DNA of 64,000 nucleotides, from positions 1 through 64,000 of the forward strand of contig JBBRMR010000004.1 of assembly GCA_038230735.1 (NCBI GenBank), written 5' to 3'. The notes under the pieces were generated by a model. It searched no databases. It saw only the letters and a program-made list of their open reading frames with translations, and was not told the DNA's origin. The translations under genes were made by a program, and so were the position numbers. Origin of the DNA: Arcicella sp038230735. Lineage in GTDB: Bacteria; Bacteroidota; Bacteroidia; Cytophagales; Spirosomataceae. Of this stretch, positions 26,468-35,324 are shown piece after piece. The first letter of the stretch is position 1. Every line of letters starts with the position of its first letter.

Positions 26468-26725
26468 TTAATTAAGTTTGTATTTAGCACGAAAATCTAT
26501 ACTTTCTTTTATATCCAAAACACGAAGAACGAAATAATCTTCGTAGTTTTTTGTAAATTCTACCACCTCAACTCTACCATCTTGATATTCCATAAATGCT
26601 TGATTTTCAGGCAACATAGCAATATCTGTAATCATAAATGGGAAACCCGCTTTATGTTTTTGTTGGCGTAGTTGAATCAAGGCAGACTCTAATCGCTGAT
26701 TGATATTATAATTGACGCTTTGCAT
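26468..26725 (-). CDS. Hypothetical protein, 85 residues
   Basis: A charged, probably cytoplasmic protein with no signal peptide (starts MQSVNYNINQRLESALIQLR). The second half (DGRVEVVEFTKNYEDYFVLR) looks like a small beta-rich domain. I do not recognise it. The remnant gene right after it suggests a former two-gene unit, such as a toxin-antitoxin or other small accessory pair; this is speculation. Confidence 0.55.
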   Translation of the reverse strand: MQSVNYNINQRLESALIQLRQQKHKAGFPFMITDIAMLPENQAFMEYQDGRVEVVEFTKNYEDYFVLRVLDIKESIDFRAKYKLN

Positions 26726-26817
26726 TTTTTACTTGTTTTATACTACCCAAATATACAAAAATTATCCTTTAAAATGTCTCTCTAAACATCTATTTCAATC
26801 CAAAATCAGAAATCAGT

Positions 26818-27723
26818 TTAGTCCTGACCATACCCAAACATTCTCAATTTCTGAGCCTTTTGTCGCCAGTCGGGTTCTACTTTGATGAATTGTTCTAAGA
26901 ATATCTTTTTCCCAAAGAATTTTTCCATTTCCTCACGGGCTTGTGTGCCTACTTTTTTGATGGATTCGCCCTTGTGTCCAATCAAAATGGCTCGCTGGGT
27001 GATGCGTTCTACATAAATTTCAGCGGCTATTCTGATGATATTTTCTTCTTCCTTGAAAGCTGTGATTACTACTTCGCAAGAATAAGGAATCTCTTTTTTA
27101 TAGTTCAAAAAAATCTTTTCTCTCAAAATTTCGGAAGCAAAAAAGCGTTCGGGTTTATCAGAAAGCTCTTCTTTGTCAAAATAGGGCGGATGAATCGGTA
27201 AATATTCCACGATGGCATCAAAAATACTGCCAACGTTTTCTTCCTTCAAAGCCGAGATTGGAATGATGGATTGCGTTGGGAAACGCTCCCGCCAATGAGC
27301 AATTTTTTCCGCCACTTGTTCGGGAGTAGCCAAGTCAATTTTATTAATCAACAACAAAACAGGAATATGGTCTATACGGGCGAGTTTCTTGATAACATCG
27401 TCTTCATCGTATTTTTCAAAAATATCGGTAACAAACAATATCACATCGGCATCTTCCAAAGAAGTATGCACGAAGGTCATCATGGATTTATGTAACTCAT
27501 ATTTGGGCAGAATAATTCCTGGGGTATCCGAGTAAACTAATTGAAAATCAGTGCCATTATGATTCCCATTGAGGATGCCCATGATGCGGTGGCGGGTGGT
27601 TTGAGCCTTGGAAGTGATGATGCTGAGGCGTTCGCCCACCAAAACATTCATCAAGGTAGATTTGCCCACATTGGGTTTGCCCACGATACTAACGAAGCCC
27701 GCTTTATGATTGATAGTTTCCAT
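26818..27723 (-). CDS. era: Ribosome-assembly GTPase Era
   Basis: A 301-residue GTPase binding the 3' end of 16S rRNA during 30S assembly. ATG 27723 gives the family's normal start and length (301 in E. coli); a 12-residue upstream extension is ignored. G1 GKPNVGKST (about 14), G3 DTPG, G4 NKID (about 130), and the C-terminal KH domain with GHKGESIKKVGTQAREEME (about 245) are intact. Confidence 0.96.
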   Translation of the reverse strand: METINHKAGFVSIVGKPNVGKSTLMNVLVGERLSIITSKAQTTRHRIMGILNGNHNGTDFQLVYSDTPGIILPKYELHKSMMTFVHTSLEDADVILFVTDIFEKYDEDDVIKKLARIDHIPVLLLINKIDLATPEQVAEKIAHWRERFPTQSIIPISALKEENVGSIFDAIVEYLPIHPPYFDKEELSDKPERFFASEILREKIFLNYKKEIPYSCEVVITAFKEEENIIRIAAEIYVERITQRAILIGHKGESIKKVGTQAREEMEKFFGKKIFLEQFIKVEPDWRQKAQKLRMFGYGQD

Positions 27724-27836
27724 TGAAAATTTGAAAATAAAAATACAAAGGTAACACAATTAGCCCAAAGGATACTGACAGTAAGCGTATGTTGTTTATT
27801 AATCCATCATTTTATTGTCCAAAAATTATTTATCCC

Positions 27837-27844
27837 TTATCTTT
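27837..27844 (+). promoter_or_regulatory. Promoter of the carA leader (-33 TTG and -7 TATCTTTG)
   Basis: TATCTTTG matches TAnnTTTG exactly, and a TTG lies 20 bases upstream, the usual spacing. Transcription would start near 27850. Confidence 0.68.
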
Positions 27845-27873
27845 GCAGTCGAATTAAAAAGTATAGATTTTAG

Positions 27874-27948
27874 ATGAATAAAAAATGGAAAATAGCCGAA
27901 GATTTACCTTTAAAAAAAGGCGTTTTCTCGTTGATAATAATATTTTAG
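27874..27948 (+). CDS. carA leader peptide, 24 residues
   Basis: A short frame (MNKKWKIAEDLPLKKG, ending SLIIIF) begins about 25 bases after the inferred transcription start. Its TAG stop (27946-27948) overlaps the first two bases of the terminator hairpin at 27947-27976. A ribosome stopping there would cover the 5' arm and prevent termination. The layout is that of translation-coupled attenuators such as E. coli pyrBI; the leader has no run of Arg codons, which argues against arginine-specific control, while a T-rich stretch just before the stop fits UTP-sensitive RNA polymerase pausing. Confidence 0.55.
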   Translation: MNKKWKIAEDLPLKKGVFSLIIIF

Positions 27949-27976
27949 GAGGTCAAGTTTATTGACCTCCTTTTTT
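27947..27976 (+). terminator. Attenuator hairpin upstream of carA
   Basis: A perfect 10-bp stem AGGAGGTCAA / TTGACCTCCT with a 5-base loop and six T, 29 bp before the carA start codon and downstream of the carA promoter. No gene ends in front of it on this strand, so it is a regulatory rather than an end terminator. Confidence 0.82.
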
Positions 27977-28004
27977 GTAGAATCAAATAAAAGCAAGGAT
28001 ATAA

Positions 28005-29102
28005 ATGAAAGTAACACAGAGCCAACCAGCCATTTTATTGTTGGAAGACGGTACCGTTTTCAAAGGGAATGCGCTCGGAAAAATCGGGACGAGTGGCGGA
28101 GAAATTTGCTTCAATACAGGCATGACGGGCTATCAGGAAATATATACTGACCCTTCGTATTTTGGGCAAGTGGTCATCAATACCACTTCACACATCGGGA
28201 ATTATGGTGTGATGAAAGGTTCGGAAGAAGAATCTTCATCCGTAAAAATTTCAGGAATGGTTTGTAATGAATTTTCACCGATTCATTCCCGTAAAACCTC
28301 GGATGATTCTCTTCAACATTACTTTGAAAAAGCTGGAATCGTAGGAATTTCGGGCGTGGATACTCGCCAAATTGTACGTCATATTCGTGAGGCGGGTGTG
28401 ATGAATTGCATCATTTCTTCGGAGATTTTGGATGTAGAAGAACTCAAAAAAGAATTAGCAAAAGTGCCACCAATGGAAGGTTTAGAATTATCTTCGGAGG
28501 TGTGTACGCAAGAGGAATATTTTTTGGGGAATCCAAAAGCAGAGAAGAAAGTGGCGGTCTTGGATTTGGGCGTGAAAACGAGCATCTTGAGCAACCTTAC
28601 TGATAGGGGTTGTTATTTGAAAGTATTTCCTGCCAAAACAACATTTGAAGAAATGGAAAAGTGGAATCCAGACGGATATTTCATTTCAAACGGACCTGGC
28701 GACCCAGCCGTAATGCCGTATGCAGTAGAAACCGTGAAGCAAATTGTGGATAATGATAACCCTACTTTTGGCATTTGTTTGGGACATCAAATATTGGCTC
28801 AGGCTTCGGGATTATCAACTTTTAAGATGAAAAACGGACACCGTGGACTGAATCATCCCGTTAAAAACTTGATTACGGGTTTGTCGGAAATTACTTCGCA
28901 AAATCATGGATTTGCGGTGAGAATGGAAGAGTTAGAAGCCGCTGAAAATGTGGAATTAACGCATATCAATTTGAATGATAAATCAGTAGAAGGGTTGAGA
29001 AGAACCGATAAGCCAGCTTTCTCGGTGCAGCATCACCCCGAGGCATCACCTGGTCCGCACGATTCACGGTATTTGTTCGATAATTTTGTGGCAATGTTGT
29101 AA
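28005..29102 (+). CDS. carA: Carbamoyl-phosphate synthase small subunit
   Basis: A 365-residue glutaminase subunit supplying ammonia to CarB for pyrimidine and arginine synthesis. The N-terminal CPSase domain (GEICFNTGMTGYQEIYTDPS, about 33) is followed by the class I glutamine amidotransferase domain with nucleophile Cys in GICLGHQ (about 255) and the His/Glu pair in HHPEASPGP (about 345). carB is not adjacent. Expression is probably controlled by the leader peptide and attenuator upstream. Confidence 0.96.
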   Translation: MKVTQSQPAILLLEDGTVFKGNALGKIGTSGGEICFNTGMTGYQEIYTDPSYFGQVVINTTSHIGNYGVMKGSEEESSSVKISGMVCNEFSPIHSRKTSDDSLQHYFEKAGIVGISGVDTRQIVRHIREAGVMNCIISSEILDVEELKKELAKVPPMEGLELSSEVCTQEEYFLGNPKAEKKVAVLDLGVKTSILSNLTDRGCYLKVFPAKTTFEEMEKWNPDGYFISNGPGDPAVMPYAVETVKQIVDNDNPTFGICLGHQILAQASGLSTFKMKNGHRGLNHPVKNLITGLSEITSQNHGFAVRMEELEAAENVELTHINLNDKSVEGLRRTDKPAFSVQHHPEASPGPHDSRYLFDNFVAML

Positions 29103-29131
29103 GGGTGAATTATAGATTTTAGAGAATAACG

Positions 29132-29182
29132 ATAATGAAAAGGGGGTTTCAGAATTAAATTCTGAAACCCCCTTTTCATTAT
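29132..29182. terminator. Bidirectional terminator, 23-bp perfect hairpin
   Basis: A perfect 23-bp stem (starts ATAATGAAAAGGGGGTTTC) around TTAAA separates carA from the convergent gene, 5 bp from that gene's stop codon. Confidence 0.9.
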
Positions 29183-29187
29183 ATTTT

Positions 29188-30612
29188 TTACACCGCCACA
29201 AATTCACAAGGATAACCAAATAAACAGTTTTCTTTAATTAATTTTACCACTGGAGGAGGCACTAATTCTTCCCAACCTGATTCGCCCGACTGAATTAATT
29301 GAAGCACATCGTCCGTTCTGATAGTTAATAGTTTTTGGTCGTAGTTCTGAATGTCCGCAAACTTGTCATTATCCTTCATGTACTGAAAGAGACCTTTTAA
29401 ATGGGAAGGAGGCGTAAATTCTTGGCTCGTTACAAAATGTCCGTCCTCGCTTAATGTTGGGTGTAAATAGAGTTTGATTTTTGGAGCAAAAAGCGTTGAA
29501 AAAGCAGCTAAAATACCTCCTGAAATATTTTTGTAGTGTTTTTCCTCAAAAATATATTCTAAATTGGGCATTCCCAAAATCAAGCCCATCCGTAGCTTTG
29601 TGAAACTTCCTAAGTATTCTACGAGACGGTAATATTCATGAAAATTGGAAATCAACACGGTCTGTCCAAGTGTACAGAGAATATCAACTCGGTCTAAAAA
29701 GTCTTTTTCGTTAATTTGTTCATTGCCACCTTGCAGGTTTTTGAGGGTCAATTCTGCCAGTAAAACTACCTTGTCATCATCCACATCGGGTTCACTTTCA
29801 AATTGTTTCAAGCCTTTTTTTATCATATCCAAAGACACATTCGTAACGGGGCGAAAACGCCCCCGCACTGCCACGATGTGCCGTTTATAAAATGCTTCCG
29901 AAGGTTGCATCACATTGCCATCTGGACCAAAAAGAGCGGCATTGGTAAAACCATTTTTCACCAAATGTAAAGACATCAAACGGTCATCAACATTCTTGAA
30001 ATCATTCCCACTAAAACGAATCATGTCAATCTCAATACGGTCGGGCGAAAGGTCGTCCATGAGCGATTGAAGCAAGATTTCGGGCTGTTCATGATAGTAA
30101 AAACATCCGTACATAAGGTTCACGCCAATAATTCCGAGAGCCTGTTGTTGAAGTATATTATCATTATCCTTCATCCGCACGTGAACCACCACATCGTTTG
30201 GTTGCCCGTTGGGTTCGAGTTGAAACCGAAGCCCAATCCATCCGTGAGGGTCATTAGTTTTTTGGTAATTTAAGGCAGAAACGGTATCGGCAAAAGCAAA
30301 GAAAGTACGTTCAGCCGCCATCTCGGTCAGGCGTACATTCAACAATTTATACTCCCGATTGAGCATTTTTGTCAGTCGTGCCTCCACCACATAACGCCCC
30401 GAAGCTTCTTCACCATATATGGCATCCGAAAATGCCATATCGTAAGCAGAAATGGTTTTAGCAATAGTTCCCGATGCTCCGCCCGATTTGAAAAAGTTAG
30501 CTGCAACGTCTTGTCCAGCCCCAATTTCAGCAAACGAACCATAAATCCGTGGGTCAAGATTTATCTTTAAAGCCTTTTGTTTTGTGCCTAAATTTTTATC
30601 GTAACTAATCAT
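29188..30612 (-). CDS. Conserved cytoplasmic protein of unknown function
   Basis: A 474-residue soluble protein. Conserved-looking segments are NLGTKQKALKINLD (about 7), YGSFAEIGAGQDVA (about 24), GGASGTIAKTISAYDM (about 44) and the central PDRIEIDMIRFSGNDF (about 200). I recall this family from many Bacteroidota and other Gram-negative genomes, where databases often label it TonB-dependent receptor or nicotinate-nucleotide adenylyltransferase. Neither fits: there is no signal peptide, plug or barrel, and no HxGH nucleotidyltransferase motif. ATG 30627 is an alternative start adding five residues. Confidence 0.8.
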   Translation of the reverse strand: MISYDKNLGTKQKALKINLDPRIYGSFAEIGAGQDVAANFFKSGGASGTIAKTISAYDMAFSDAIYGEEASGRYVVEARLTKMLNREYKLLNVRLTEMAAERTFFAFADTVSALNYQKTNDPHGWIGLRFQLEPNGQPNDVVVHVRMKDNDNILQQQALGIIGVNLMYGCFYYHEQPEILLQSLMDDLSPDRIEIDMIRFSGNDFKNVDDRLMSLHLVKNGFTNAALFGPDGNVMQPSEAFYKRHIVAVRGRFRPVTNVSLDMIKKGLKQFESEPDVDDDKVVLLAELTLKNLQGGNEQINEKDFLDRVDILCTLGQTVLISNFHEYYRLVEYLGSFTKLRMGLILGMPNLEYIFEEKHYKNISGGILAAFSTLFAPKIKLYLHPTLSEDGHFVTSQEFTPPSHLKGLFQYMKDNDKFADIQNYDQKLLTIRTDDVLQLIQSGESGWEELVPPPVVKLIKENCLFGYPCEFVAV

Positions 30613-30741
30613 ATTCTCAATAAACAATTATCGTTCAACTGTTAGGGGTATGTTCATAATATATTTCACATACTAATTTACAATGATTACGCCAAATTTT
30701 TTCAATCTTCTTTGAAAGGTGCAATAAAACTATGTATTTAC

Positions 30742-31590
30742 TCAATATCCCCGATGAAAAAGTGTCAATCCCGCAATGGGTGTTTCCATAATTAATCCTG
30801 CTGTGCAACCTTTTTCCGTTGCCACTCGTCTAAGAATATCAGAGTAGTAAAATGCTACCGAACCCGTGAAATGAATTCTATATTTTCGATAATCGGGATA
30901 TTTTAAAAGGTATTTTTCAAAGAATAAACCAAAGGCATCACTCACCAATTGATAGAGAAATGGGTGCTGACGATTATCAAAAATAAACTTTGAAAACGTT
31001 GCAAAATACCGATTTGGAAAGGGTTTTTGGTAAGCATTATCCATGATTTCTAAACGGTCTTTTTCGCCAAAACGTTTATTGAATTTTGTGCGTAATTCTT
31101 CGGGTAATTCTTTATGTAAATAACTCAAAATCAATTGTTTGCCCAAATATCCACCCGAGCCTTCATCCCCAAGCCAAAAGCCCAGAGGAGGAACTTGAAA
31201 AGAGATAATTGAACCATCATACATACACGAGTTTGAACCCGTACCCAAGATGCACGCAATGCCCGCCTCATGCCCACACAAGGCACGGGCGGCAGCCAAT
31301 ATGTCAGAATGAGCTTCAATAGTTTGGACATCGGGAAATACGGAACGAATAGCTTCTCTGATTACCTCGGCTTTTTCATCATTGGTGATGCCAGTGCCAT
31401 AATAAAATACCTCCGAAATGGGAACATTAAAGAGATTTGGCAAAAGATTTTTTCGTAATTCCTCGGCAATGTTTTCAGCCGTTTGGTAATAAGGATTGAA
31501 ACCAACGGTTTTATATTGAGAGATTTGACCTTCGGGCGTGATAACCCGCCAGTCGGTTTTTGTTGAGCCACTTTCTGCAATTAATTTCAT
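30742..31590 (-). CDS. N-acetylglucosamine kinase-like protein (BadF/BcrAD ATPase family)
   Basis: A 282-residue ASKHA-fold kinase. The N-terminal phosphate loop AESGSTKTDWRV (about 4), the CILGTGSNSCMYDG segment (about 112) and GFWLGDEGSGGYLGKQ (about 136) are typical of GlcNAc kinases of Bacteroidota, which phosphorylate amino sugars from recycled wall or chitin. Specificity is inferred from the family. A GACAAGGC repeat lies just upstream of the start. Confidence 0.88.
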   Translation of the reverse strand: MKLIAESGSTKTDWRVITPEGQISQYKTVGFNPYYQTAENIAEELRKNLLPNLFNVPISEVFYYGTGITNDEKAEVIREAIRSVFPDVQTIEAHSDILAAARALCGHEAGIACILGTGSNSCMYDGSIISFQVPPLGFWLGDEGSGGYLGKQLILSYLHKELPEELRTKFNKRFGEKDRLEIMDNAYQKPFPNRYFATFSKFIFDNRQHPFLYQLVSDAFGLFFEKYLLKYPDYRKYRIHFTGSVAFYYSDILRRVATEKGCTAGLIMETPIAGLTLFHRGY

Positions 31591-31605
31591 ATTTGAGTTT
31601 AGGTA

Positions 31606-31642
31606 AAGACAAGGCGACCGATGCTCGTCATTGCCTTGTCTT
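31606..31642. repeat. GACAAGGC-family palindrome
   Basis: AAGACAAGGC (31606-31615) and GCCTTGTCTT (31633-31642) pair over 10 bp, with a further GAC/GTC pair inside the 17-base loop. It lies 15 bp before the kinase start codon. Confidence 0.78.
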
Positions 31643-31678
31643 AATATTATTAATGTAAAAAATTAAACGATAATATAA

Positions 31679-31909
31679 TTAACTTGTCAAAACGCCAACC
31701 ACTTCAAACTTTGCAAAAACGGTTTCGGTATGTGGGGCATCAGCCAATTCTTTGGTGAGGTCTTGCCCCGCCCAATGTTCGTAATGTTTACCGTTTTTCC
31801 AAAGTCGAGATTTTGTAACATCATAAATCGTGCCTTGAAAAGCCACCCAAATTTCGTCTCGGTCTTGACCATTACGTAAGGCCAATTGAGATTTTGTGTA
31901 TTCTTTCAT
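31679..31909 (-). CDS. Cytochrome b5-like haem/steroid-binding domain protein
   Basis: A 76-residue single-domain protein. It begins with the family's YTKSQLALRNGQDRDEIWVA strand pair, then FQGTIYDVTKS and the helix with HYEHWAGQDLT, where His residues may contact haem. The classical HPGG is replaced (KHYEHWAG), so it belongs to the membrane-associated progesterone receptor-like group, which binds haem differently or not at all. Function unknown. Confidence 0.82.
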   Translation of the reverse strand: MKEYTKSQLALRNGQDRDEIWVAFQGTIYDVTKSRLWKNGKHYEHWAGQDLTKELADAPHTETVFAKFEVVGVLTS

Positions 31910-32110
31910 ATAATTAATTTATCCATTTTAAAATATGCTGCTCTGATTGACAATTATTTGATTATCAGAGATTTAATAAAATATTTTACAGTAATTAATC
32001 GTTAAATTATTAGATTTTCAAATTGCCAAATTTTCAAATTCAAGTATTAAACTTGTACTTTTCAATTTAATTTATCATTTTTAACTTTTAAAACAACAAA
32101 ATCAAATATC

Positions 32111-32587
32111 ATGAGAAAATTATTTCTTTCCTTGCCTATACTTTTTGCCTTTATTATGGTGCTTTCGGGATGTGGAAAAACGGCTGCCGACCCAACTCCA
32201 ACCGAATTATTAACCAAAACTTGGTCGGTTAATATTGCCAAGCATGACGGCACGCAGGTATATCAAAAAAGTGCGGCTTCCAATATTGATGCGGGTTATA
32301 CCAATTACAAATTAGCCTTGTCAGGGACGGGTACAAATCTAACGGCATCTTTAACTGCCCGAGATAATACGACTTTTACGGGTACATGGTCATTGTCTTC
32401 TGACAACAAAACTTTGACTTTATCGGGCTTGAAAAACGGTACGGGAGTTGCTCCAACGGGTACTACTGGTACTATTGTTTACAACATTCTTGGCACGATT
32501 ACCGCCACCGCTGTAAACTTTGAAACTGCGGCAAAAGACTTGAAAGCGGGTAATTCAACGGTAAATTTACAATTAGTGAATCCATAA
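32111..32587 (+). CDS. Lipoprotein, lipocalin-like
   Basis: A 158-residue protein with a signal peptide ending in a lipobox (MVLSGC, Cys near 22) and a single beta-rich domain starting ELLTKTWSVN. This TxTW start and the strands TFTGTWSLSSDNKTLTLSG resemble lipocalin-like domain lipoproteins of Bacteroidota. Ligand unknown. It stands alone, with its own terminator. Confidence 0.78.
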   Translation: MRKLFLSLPILFAFIMVLSGCGKTAADPTPTELLTKTWSVNIAKHDGTQVYQKSAASNIDAGYTNYKLALSGTGTNLTASLTARDNTTFTGTWSLSSDNKTLTLSGLKNGTGVAPTGTTGTIVYNILGTITATAVNFETAAKDLKAGNSTVNLQLVNP

Positions 32588-32608
32588 ACCAAATACCAAT
32601 AAATTACT

Positions 32609-32640
32609 GAAAGCCGTTCCGGAAGGGATGGCTTTTTTTT
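32609..32640 (+). terminator. Terminator after the lipocalin-like gene
   Basis: Stem AAAGCCGTTCC / GGGATGGCTTT (two G-U pairs), GGAA loop, long T tract. Confidence 0.85.
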
Positions 32641-32643
32641 GTT

Positions 32644-32651
32644 TAACTTTG
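32644..32651 (+). promoter_or_regulatory. -7 promoter box overlapping the start of thiL
   Basis: TAACTTTG matches TAnnTTTG and ends only 4 bp before the thiL ATG at 32656. Transcription would start at or within a base or two of the start codon, implying a leaderless mRNA. Confidence 0.6.
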
Positions 32652-32655
32652 TAAG

Positions 32656-33684
32656 ATGGAAACAAGAACAGAACTTAGCACCATTGGAGAATTTGGACTG
32701 ATTAATCTTATCAAGGCTAAATTCCCGATTAATAACGTAGAAACCATCAAAGGAATTGGTGATGATGCCGCCGTGATAGATACGGCTGGAAAGGAATTAG
32801 TGGTTTCAACGGATTTATTATTGGAAGGAATTCATTTCGATTTATCGTATTCACCGCTTAAATTATTGGGTTATAAATCCGTTGCCGTCAATGTGTCGGA
32901 TATTGCAGCGATGAACGCCATTCCTAAACAAATTACGGTTAGTTTAGGACTTTCAAATCGGGTATCAGTGGAAGCTATTGAAGAACTTTACGAAGGCATA
33001 AAAGCCGCCTGTGATGAATATAAAGTGGATTTAGTGGGCGGTGATACTTCTGCCTCACGGTCAGGTTTAGTGATTTCAGTTACGGCTTTGGGTTTGGCAG
33101 AAAAACAAAATATTGTGTATCGAAATACCGCCGAAGCCAATGATATTGTCTGTGTTTCGGGCGATTTGGGGGCGGCTTTAATGGGCTTACAAGTCTTGGA
33201 AAGGGAGAAACAAGTCTTTTTGGCTAACCCCGATATGCAACCACAATTGGACAAAGACAAGGATTATGTTATCGAAAGACAACTGAAACCCAAAGCCAGA
33301 ATGGACGTGATTTATGAACTGCGGGATTTGGGAATTGTGCCAACCTCAATGATTGATATTTCAGATGGATTGGCTTCTGAACTGTTGCATTTATCCAAGA
33401 ATTCTGGGGTAAATTCCGTAATTTTTGAAGATAAAATTCCGATTGACGACCAGACGTATTTAGTCGCTACTGAGCTGAATTTCAGCCCAATGACTGCCGC
33501 CTTGAACGGGGGGGAGGACTATGAATTACTCTTTACAGTAAAACAAGAAGATTATGAAAAAGTCAAGAATATGAACGACATCAATATTATTGGCTACATG
33601 ACGAATGATGTAACAGAATCAAGTATGATGATGAAATCTGGAACAATGGTGAAAATTACGGCTCCTGGGTATGAGCATTTTTAA
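32656..33684 (+). CDS. thiL: Thiamine-monophosphate kinase
   Basis: A 342-residue PurM-like kinase that makes thiamine diphosphate. Motifs: GIGDDAAVI (about 35), STDLLLEGIHFD (about 50), VNVSDIAAM (about 75), GGDTSAS (about 125) and DISDGLASEL (about 233). Length normal. The gene overlaps the convergent acyltransferase by 4 bp at their 3' ends, so there is no room for a terminator between them. Confidence 0.96.
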   Translation: METRTELSTIGEFGLINLIKAKFPINNVETIKGIGDDAAVIDTAGKELVVSTDLLLEGIHFDLSYSPLKLLGYKSVAVNVSDIAAMNAIPKQITVSLGLSNRVSVEAIEELYEGIKAACDEYKVDLVGGDTSASRSGLVISVTALGLAEKQNIVYRNTAEANDIVCVSGDLGAALMGLQVLEREKQVFLANPDMQPQLDKDKDYVIERQLKPKARMDVIYELRDLGIVPTSMIDISDGLASELLHLSKNSGVNSVIFEDKIPIDDQTYLVATELNFSPMTAALNGGEDYELLFTVKQEDYEKVKNMNDINIIGYMTNDVTESSMMMKSGTMVKITAPGYEHF

Positions 33685-34718
33685 CCCGTGATGTAATGCC
33701 CTTTCGGTAGCCTTCTGATAACACCAATTACAATAATACTAATCACGATAATCAAAATAAAATGCAATAAAATACCATAAACGGGATTGTGGTAAAGGGC
33801 ATAATTGATGTGAAATTGTCTTGAAAGAATCTTCATCACCAGCCAGTGCATTAAGAAAATTCCGTAGCTACTAACATCAATTTCTGTAATGATTTTTTCG
33901 GCAAAAGGCTGATTGAAGAGTTGTTGGAAAAATATCACAATTCCAACACTCATCATTACCACGAAGGGACTATGGTAGCCCAAAAACGTATCATATTTTC
34001 CTGTATGAATCGTAAAATATCCCGATACTAAAACTGTACCTATCCAGCCAAGGATGAAAAGCGATAATGTTATGACCTTATTCTGGGTAGAAATCAAGAT
34101 TGGATATTTCTTAAAATATGCTCCCCAAACGAAATAGCCCACAAAACCTGTGAAATATCTGAAATCGAAAAAGGGTTTTATCTCATAAAATTTCTCTACT
34201 AATAAAAATCCCACATTTGCCACGAGCCATATTCCCAAGAAAAATTCTATCTCAATTTTGGTTGCATCTTTTAGCCAACGGCTCAATATTGGCGTGAACA
34301 AGTATAAGCCCAAAAGCATATACACAAACCACAAATGCCCCGAACCACTGGCATTATTAGTCAAAATTCTAACGAGCCAATCGCTTGATAACCAGCTCAC
34401 TCGTTCCGATTTTATGCCCCAAAATGTTCCGTAAATCATGTAAATAAACAGCCAAATCATAAATGGAATAAAGATTCTGACGAGGCGTTTTTTGAGGAAA
34501 TTCTCTAAATTATCGTAACGGTCTAAGAGTAAATATCCCGATAATATTACGAAAACTGGCACCGCAAAACGTCCGAAAGTAGTAATAATTTGACATACCC
34601 ACCAATAGTCAATGGGCAATTTTCCGAAAGGAGTAATTCCATTGCCCGAAGTGTGGAGCAAAATGACCATGAGCGTTGCAAAGACTCTGAGATTGCTTAT
34701 CCAGTAAATTTTGGGCAT
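33681..34718 (-). CDS. Acyltransferase family 3 membrane protein
   Basis: A 345-residue integral membrane protein with about ten helices. The N-terminal RVFATLMVILLHTSG (about 10) carries the Arg and the His of the acyltransferase-3 family (OafA/WecH type), and VFVILSGYLLLDRY (about 55) is the second motif. Members acetylate or succinylate surface sugars or peptidoglycan. The acceptor cannot be inferred. Confidence 0.9.
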   Translation of the reverse strand: MPKIYWISNLRVFATLMVILLHTSGNGITPFGKLPIDYWWVCQIITTFGRFAVPVFVILSGYLLLDRYDNLENFLKKRLVRIFIPFMIWLFIYMIYGTFWGIKSERVSWLSSDWLVRILTNNASGSGHLWFVYMLLGLYLFTPILSRWLKDATKIEIEFFLGIWLVANVGFLLVEKFYEIKPFFDFRYFTGFVGYFVWGAYFKKYPILISTQNKVITLSLFILGWIGTVLVSGYFTIHTGKYDTFLGYHSPFVVMMSVGIVIFFQQLFNQPFAEKIITEIDVSSYGIFLMHWLVMKILSRQFHINYALYHNPVYGILLHFILIIVISIIVIGVIRRLPKGHYITG

Positions 34719-34818
34719 AACTTTATGTGGTTTATAATTCTACAATAATGGCTGGATTAGCAACTCTCCAAGATAAACCCGCCAATGATTTTGGCGTAAG
34801 TTTATCAAAAGATTATTT

Positions 34819-35289
34819 TCATAAATATTTCTCCTTTTTCTCCGACTCGGCAATCTCTTTTATTAATAGGTTTCGTTCTATCAAAAAGCCTTTCATATAG
34901 TTTTCTAAAATCAACTCATTGAAGATTTTACCCAAAATTCCCAAAGGAGATTTAAACGTAAAAATGTCTTTCATTATCGTAACTCCTTCATTTCCAATAA
35001 AATGATGTTCGTGTTTCATAGAAGTAAAAGCCCCTTTTGTCATTTCATCCACAAATAAAGTATAAGGTTTTGCTTCAGTAATTTTGGTGGTGAGCGCCTG
35101 CCAAATACCAAAATGTTTTGCCTTCCACGTAACGGAATCTCCCAATTTCATAATACCATTCCGAACGCCACCAACGATGTGTTCGCCCGTTTTGCTGGTA
35201 GATTCTTGGTGTAAATCAACGTTTAGAGAAAGTTCATAACAGACTTCGGAGGAGGCTTTTATATGTGTTTCGAGGTAGATTATGGACAT
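34819..35289 (-). CDS. SRPBCC (START/cyclase-like) domain protein
   Basis: A 156-residue soluble protein with a hydrophobic-pocket fold: strand IYLETHIKASSEVCYELSLN at the start, then GDSVTWKAKHFGIWQ (about 52), MKHEHHF (about 93) and a long C-terminal helix. This is the pattern of ligand-binding cell-division-inhibitor-like SRPBCC proteins. Ligand unknown. A long inverted repeat lies upstream. Confidence 0.85.
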   Translation of the reverse strand: MSIIYLETHIKASSEVCYELSLNVDLHQESTSKTGEHIVGGVRNGIMKLGDSVTWKAKHFGIWQALTTKITEAKPYTLFVDEMTKGAFTSMKHEHHFIGNEGVTIMKDIFTFKSPLGILGKIFNELILENYMKGFLIERNLLIKEIAESEKKEKYL

Positions 35290-35324
35290 TTTATTATTTT
35301 TATATTGTTGTAAAAACTTAGCTC

